Shown here one piece after another: positions 7,430 to 9,406 of a DNA stretch of 9,406 nucleotides (positions are counted from its first letter, which is position 1; each line of letters starts with the position of its first letter). The DNA is taken from assembly GCA_017883485.1 (NCBI GenBank), contig JADGNM010000076.1, forward strand, positions 1-9,406. Direction: 5' to 3'. The stretch is from Methanosarcina sp. Lineage in GTDB: Archaea > Halobacteriota > Methanosarcinia > Methanosarcinales > Methanosarcinaceae. Below the pieces are notes generated by a model. The model had not been told where the DNA came from, did not search any database, and worked only from the letters and a program-made list of their open reading frames with translations. The translations under genes were made by a program, and so were the position numbers.

Positions 7430-7606
7430 AATTCCAACCCCCATAATTTAAGAGATATACTTTAAAGCGTGTGCTTCAGGCACAACTTCAAAATCTCCCC
7501 CCAATTAATATTATTTTTTTGATGTTACTTAAAACTACCGGAGTTGGTAAAAGTAATATTTTATGTTACCAAGTGAGAAGTTTTGGATAAATTTTATAAA
7601 GAATAG
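7430..7606. promoter_or_regulatory. Upstream region of the PRC array and adjoining spacer
   Basis: On the minus strand TTTAAAG (7461-7467) and GTATAT (7455-7460) are TATA-like elements for the two-barrel gene. A small hairpin, TGTGC (7470-7474) with GCACA (7480-7484), lies just upstream of them. Further on is a 7-bp inverted repeat, TTGGTAA (7544-7550) with TTACCAA (7566-7572). No convincing gene is present in this stretch. Confidence 0.4.
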
Positions 7607-7729
7607 ATGGAAACAATTGTATTCCTCCATAAGCTTTCTGTTATGTCCGGGAATATTTCGCTGATAACCAGCCTCAAGGAAACAAAAAATGATCTTCTGA
7701 GCAAATACCTTCAGGTGACTAACAACTGA
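7607..7729 (+). other. Short open frame of 40 codons, doubtful
   Basis: An ATG-started frame ends at TGA 7727-7729, with a TATA-like TTTATAAA at about 7592-7599. The product would begin METIVFLHKLSV and includes NISLITSLKETKNDLLSKYLQ, which has a plausible helical composition. I do not recognise it. There is no ribosome site, and the TATA element lies too close for initiation before the first ATG; the ATG at 7643 would fit better. It may be a gene remnant or chance. Confidence 0.2.
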
Positions 7730-7787
7730 AAATAAGAAGCCAGAGAAAAAAATTTTGGATTAAACCTAAGGATCAAGCCAATAATGG

Positions 7788-8144
7788 ATGACATCTGTTT
7801 CTAATGATTTGACTGAAGTAAGTAATTCAGCAACAAGTGTCGATTTCGTCTCTTTAGAAGTTTATGCAGGAGCGTTAGCTACCGATTGTAAAAACGCTTT
7901 AGACGAAAGTAAATCTTATAGTGTATCTCCAGAACTTCAACCAGCCAAAGATAAGTATGAATCTGCGTTATACGAATATAATCAAGCTGGCTATTATGGT
8001 AAAACAGGAGCAAATGAGTTCAGTAATGGAAACTCTGAACAAGGAACTAAAGACATTCAAACCAGTACAAATTACTTGAAAGCAGGAAATACAGCTATAA
8101 AAGAAGCAAAAAGATTGATAGATATCTATAACGCAAACAAATAG
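7788..8144 (+). CDS. Hypothetical helical protein, probably lacking its N-terminal export signal
   Basis: The 118-residue product is rich in Ser, Thr, Asn, Ala, Glu and Lys. It appears to be a helical bundle, with helices near 20-43, 50-66, 75-88 and 91-115, and a motif SPELQPAKDKYESALYEYNQAGYY in the middle. This style recalls small secreted or lipoprotein-like proteins of Methanosarcina, which normally start with a signal peptide and lipobox Cys; this is from memory, not a search. Here the frame is closed by TAA (7782-7784) just before the ATG, and no hydrophobic segment is encoded upstream. The gene may be N-terminally truncated, or cytoplasmic. A weak AAGGAT lies 14 bases before the ATG. 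The stop is UAG with an in-frame UAA two codons later (8151-8153). Function is unknown. Confidence 0.6.
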   Translation: MTSVSNDLTEVSNSATSVDFVSLEVYAGALATDCKNALDESKSYSVSPELQPAKDKYESALYEYNQAGYYGKTGANEFSNGNSEQGTKDIQTSTNYLKAGNTAIKEAKRLIDIYNANK

Positions 8145-8160
8145 GAAAAATAAGTGAAAT

Positions 8161-8182
8161 GGATAGGCTTAGATGCCTATCC
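8161..8182 (+). terminator. Perfect 8-bp hairpin after the 118-residue gene
   Basis: GGATAGGC (8161-8168) pairs perfectly with GCCTATCC (8175-8182) around a six-base loop, 17 bases after the stop codon. A mildly T-rich stretch, TGTTCTTATTCT, follows. It is the best terminator-type structure in the window. Confidence 0.6.
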
Positions 8183-8415
8183 TGTTCTTATTCTGGTGGT
8201 TCTTGAGATTGCACACTTTGGTTTGATAGCTCTTCTTAAAATTATTTAGTTTTTTAGTGTTACAGGCTATGTTTATGAAATTCAAAATAAAAAGCAGTAT
8301 TCAGGACATTTAATTGACCTAAAACGACAACCTGCAAACAGAATGTTTAATATATTCTTATTTCTTTGATATATTAGGACAGATAAATCAAAACCACTTG
8401 ACTTGATTGATATAT
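8183..8415 (+). promoter_or_regulatory. AT-rich spacer with candidate promoter of the HNH gene
   Basis: TTTAATATAT (8346-8355) and ATATATTA (8369-8376) are TATA-like. The second would start transcription near 8398, about 18 bases before the ATG at 8416. No Shine-Dalgarno motif is seen. The rest of the spacer shows no gene. Confidence 0.35.
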
Positions 8416-9168
8416 ATGGATATATATAGGCAGAATCTTGATATTTCGACAGAACAATGGATTAAGTTATTACAGGATAGTACTATTTTCAAAGACAGTG
8501 ACATTGCTTTTATTGAAGCTTTATATAACTGCAAAAATTGCCGTGCAACAGCAACAGAGCTTGCTGAGATTTTAGGGGTTTCGCGTTATAGTGTCCTTAA
8601 TCTTCAAGTTGGGATAATAGGGAAGAGAATAGTAAAAAAACTACCTTATGTGAAGTATCCGACTATCGAAGATGAAACTATCGAATACTGGCATATTCCG
8701 TTTTTGGGTGAGAAAAATAGAAAAGGAAATTACTTCATTTGGGAATTACGCCCTGAGCTAAAGAAAGCTATCGAAGAATTATCGAGTATAGACAAAATGA
8801 ATATACAGAAAATAGCTGAAGAAATACCTGTAAAGAAAATTGATAAATTACCTGAAGGGGCATTAAAGCAAATAATTGTTAATGCATATGAACGAAATCA
8901 AATAGCAAGGAAGCAATGTATAGATGAGTACGGATATACATGTAGCGTATGTGGATTTGATTTTGAAGCAGTTTATGGAATGATAGGTACAGGATACATT
9001 CACGTTCACCATCTAAAGCCCTTAAGTGAAATAAAAGAAGAATATAAAGTTGACCCTATTAACGACTTAAGACCTGTTTGTCCAAATTGCCATTCAATGA
9101 TACATAAAGCGAATTACTCAATTGAACAATTGAGAGATATCATAAGAAAACAAGCGGGGGACCTTTAA
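8416..9168 (+). CDS. McrA-like HNH endonuclease
   Basis: The 250-residue protein ends in an HNH nuclease domain of the type found in 5-methylcytosine-specific restriction enzyme A proteins. It shows ARKQCIDEYGYTCSVCGFDFEAVYG (164-188), YIHVHHLKPLSEI (194-206), DPINDLRPVCPNCHSMIH (213-230). Zinc is probably held by Cys176, 179, 222 and 225; the catalytic set is His198/199, Asn216 and His226 or His230. The N-terminal part (about 11-110) matches a domain I recall from bacterial HNH restriction proteins: STEQWIKLL near the start, an ATATELAEILGVSRYSV helix-turn-helix-like segment, VGIIGKRI, and YFIWELRPELKKAIEE. It may recognise DNA; whether it reads modified bases is unknown. No methyltransferase is visible, consistent with a stand-alone (type IV-like) defence nuclease. 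I prefer ATG 8416 over TTG 8407. The gene is more AT-rich than groEL, suggesting transfer. Confidence 0.88.
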   Translation: MDIYRQNLDISTEQWIKLLQDSTIFKDSDIAFIEALYNCKNCRATATELAEILGVSRYSVLNLQVGIIGKRIVKKLPYVKYPTIEDETIEYWHIPFLGEKNRKGNYFIWELRPELKKAIEELSSIDKMNIQKIAEEIPVKKIDKLPEGALKQIIVNAYERNQIARKQCIDEYGYTCSVCGFDFEAVYGMIGTGYIHVHHLKPLSEIKEEYKVDPINDLRPVCPNCHSMIHKANYSIEQLRDIIRKQAGDL

Positions 9169-9406
9169 TCTTAAATAACAAACTGTAACAAAATATTTAA
9201 TACCTCACAAATCGTTTAATATAATATGACCGGAGAAAAACAGTTTGTATCTAGGAAGTCAATTAAAGACCAGCACATTAAAAAAGGAATATCTACAGGC
9301 TGTCTCCAAACTCAAACAAATTCTACAATTGGATAATAGTATAGCCAAATTTATTAATTTTTTTCAAAATTAAGGTACTGATTGACCTTATAGTAGACTG
9401 TTTTAT
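9169..9406. other. AT-rich non-coding tail of the window
   Basis: A 36-codon frame starts at ATG 9226 and ends at TAA 9334-9336, after a TATA-like TTTAATATAATA. Its sequence is unremarkable and I do not call it a gene. A 6-bp hairpin, TAAGGT (9371-9376) with ACCTTA (9385-9390), lies near the end and could be a terminator or part of a feature beyond the edge. Confidence 0.4.

Noticed and set aside
7522..7590. Short frame with a Walker A-like TTGVGKSN
   Set aside because: Only 22 codons, no further ATPase motif nearby, so the match is most likely chance.
9226..9336. 36-codon open frame near the right edge
   Set aside because: Short, no recognisable domain and no ribosome site; kept only as a note in the spacer entry.

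Overview
The window looks like a piece of a Methanosarcina chromosome (methanogenic archaeon). The pointers are a bacterial-type groES-groEL operon in an otherwise archaeal setting, archaeal signals (TATA-like boxes close to start codons, GGTGA and GGAGG ribosome sites, several apparently leaderless genes), several PRC-barrel paralogues, a DUF362/ferredoxin protein, and UAG codons that behave as they do in pyrrolysine-using organisms. The genus is inferred from gene content; no search was run.

Layout. Positions 1-92 hold the end of an open frame over a hairpin like those at the 3' end of IS200/IS605-type (tnpB) elements. Positions 93-376 are non-coding and end in a GC-rich 14-bp tandem repeat abutting the groEL stop. 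groEL (377-1987) and groES (2102-2380) lie on the minus strand, with two tandem dyads between them. Divergent from groES is a small winged-helix regulator (2626-3033), whose stop codon lies inside an 18-bp tandem repeat. It is followed by a DUF362 protein with a two-cluster ferredoxin tail (3187-4326).

Positions 4517-7429 (minus strand) are a PRC-barrel array of five closely related domain copies. One gene (4517-6541) carries three barrels around a coiled coil of about 200 residues made of 21-residue repeats. The upstream gene (6602-7429) carries two barrels and is interrupted by a single in-frame UAG (7148-7150) exactly where all four other copies have Glu encoded by GAA. In a pyrrolysine-decoding archaeon this may be a sense codon; otherwise it is a nonsense codon in an otherwise intact frame. 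This is the most interesting observation in the window.

Positions 7430-9406 are more AT-rich and accessory-like: a helical protein that seems to lack its export signal (7788-8144), a clear terminator-type hairpin, and an McrA-like HNH endonuclease (8416-9168), probably a defence gene.

How the genes fit together: GroES and GroEL form one folding machine, and the divergent winged-helix gene is a plausible but unproven local regulator. The PRC-barrel genes arose by repeated duplication that included their upstream regions, and their role is unknown. Three UAG codons that look like ordinary stops are each followed closely by in-frame back-up stops, whereas the UAG in the PRC gene is followed by a second complete, conserved domain.
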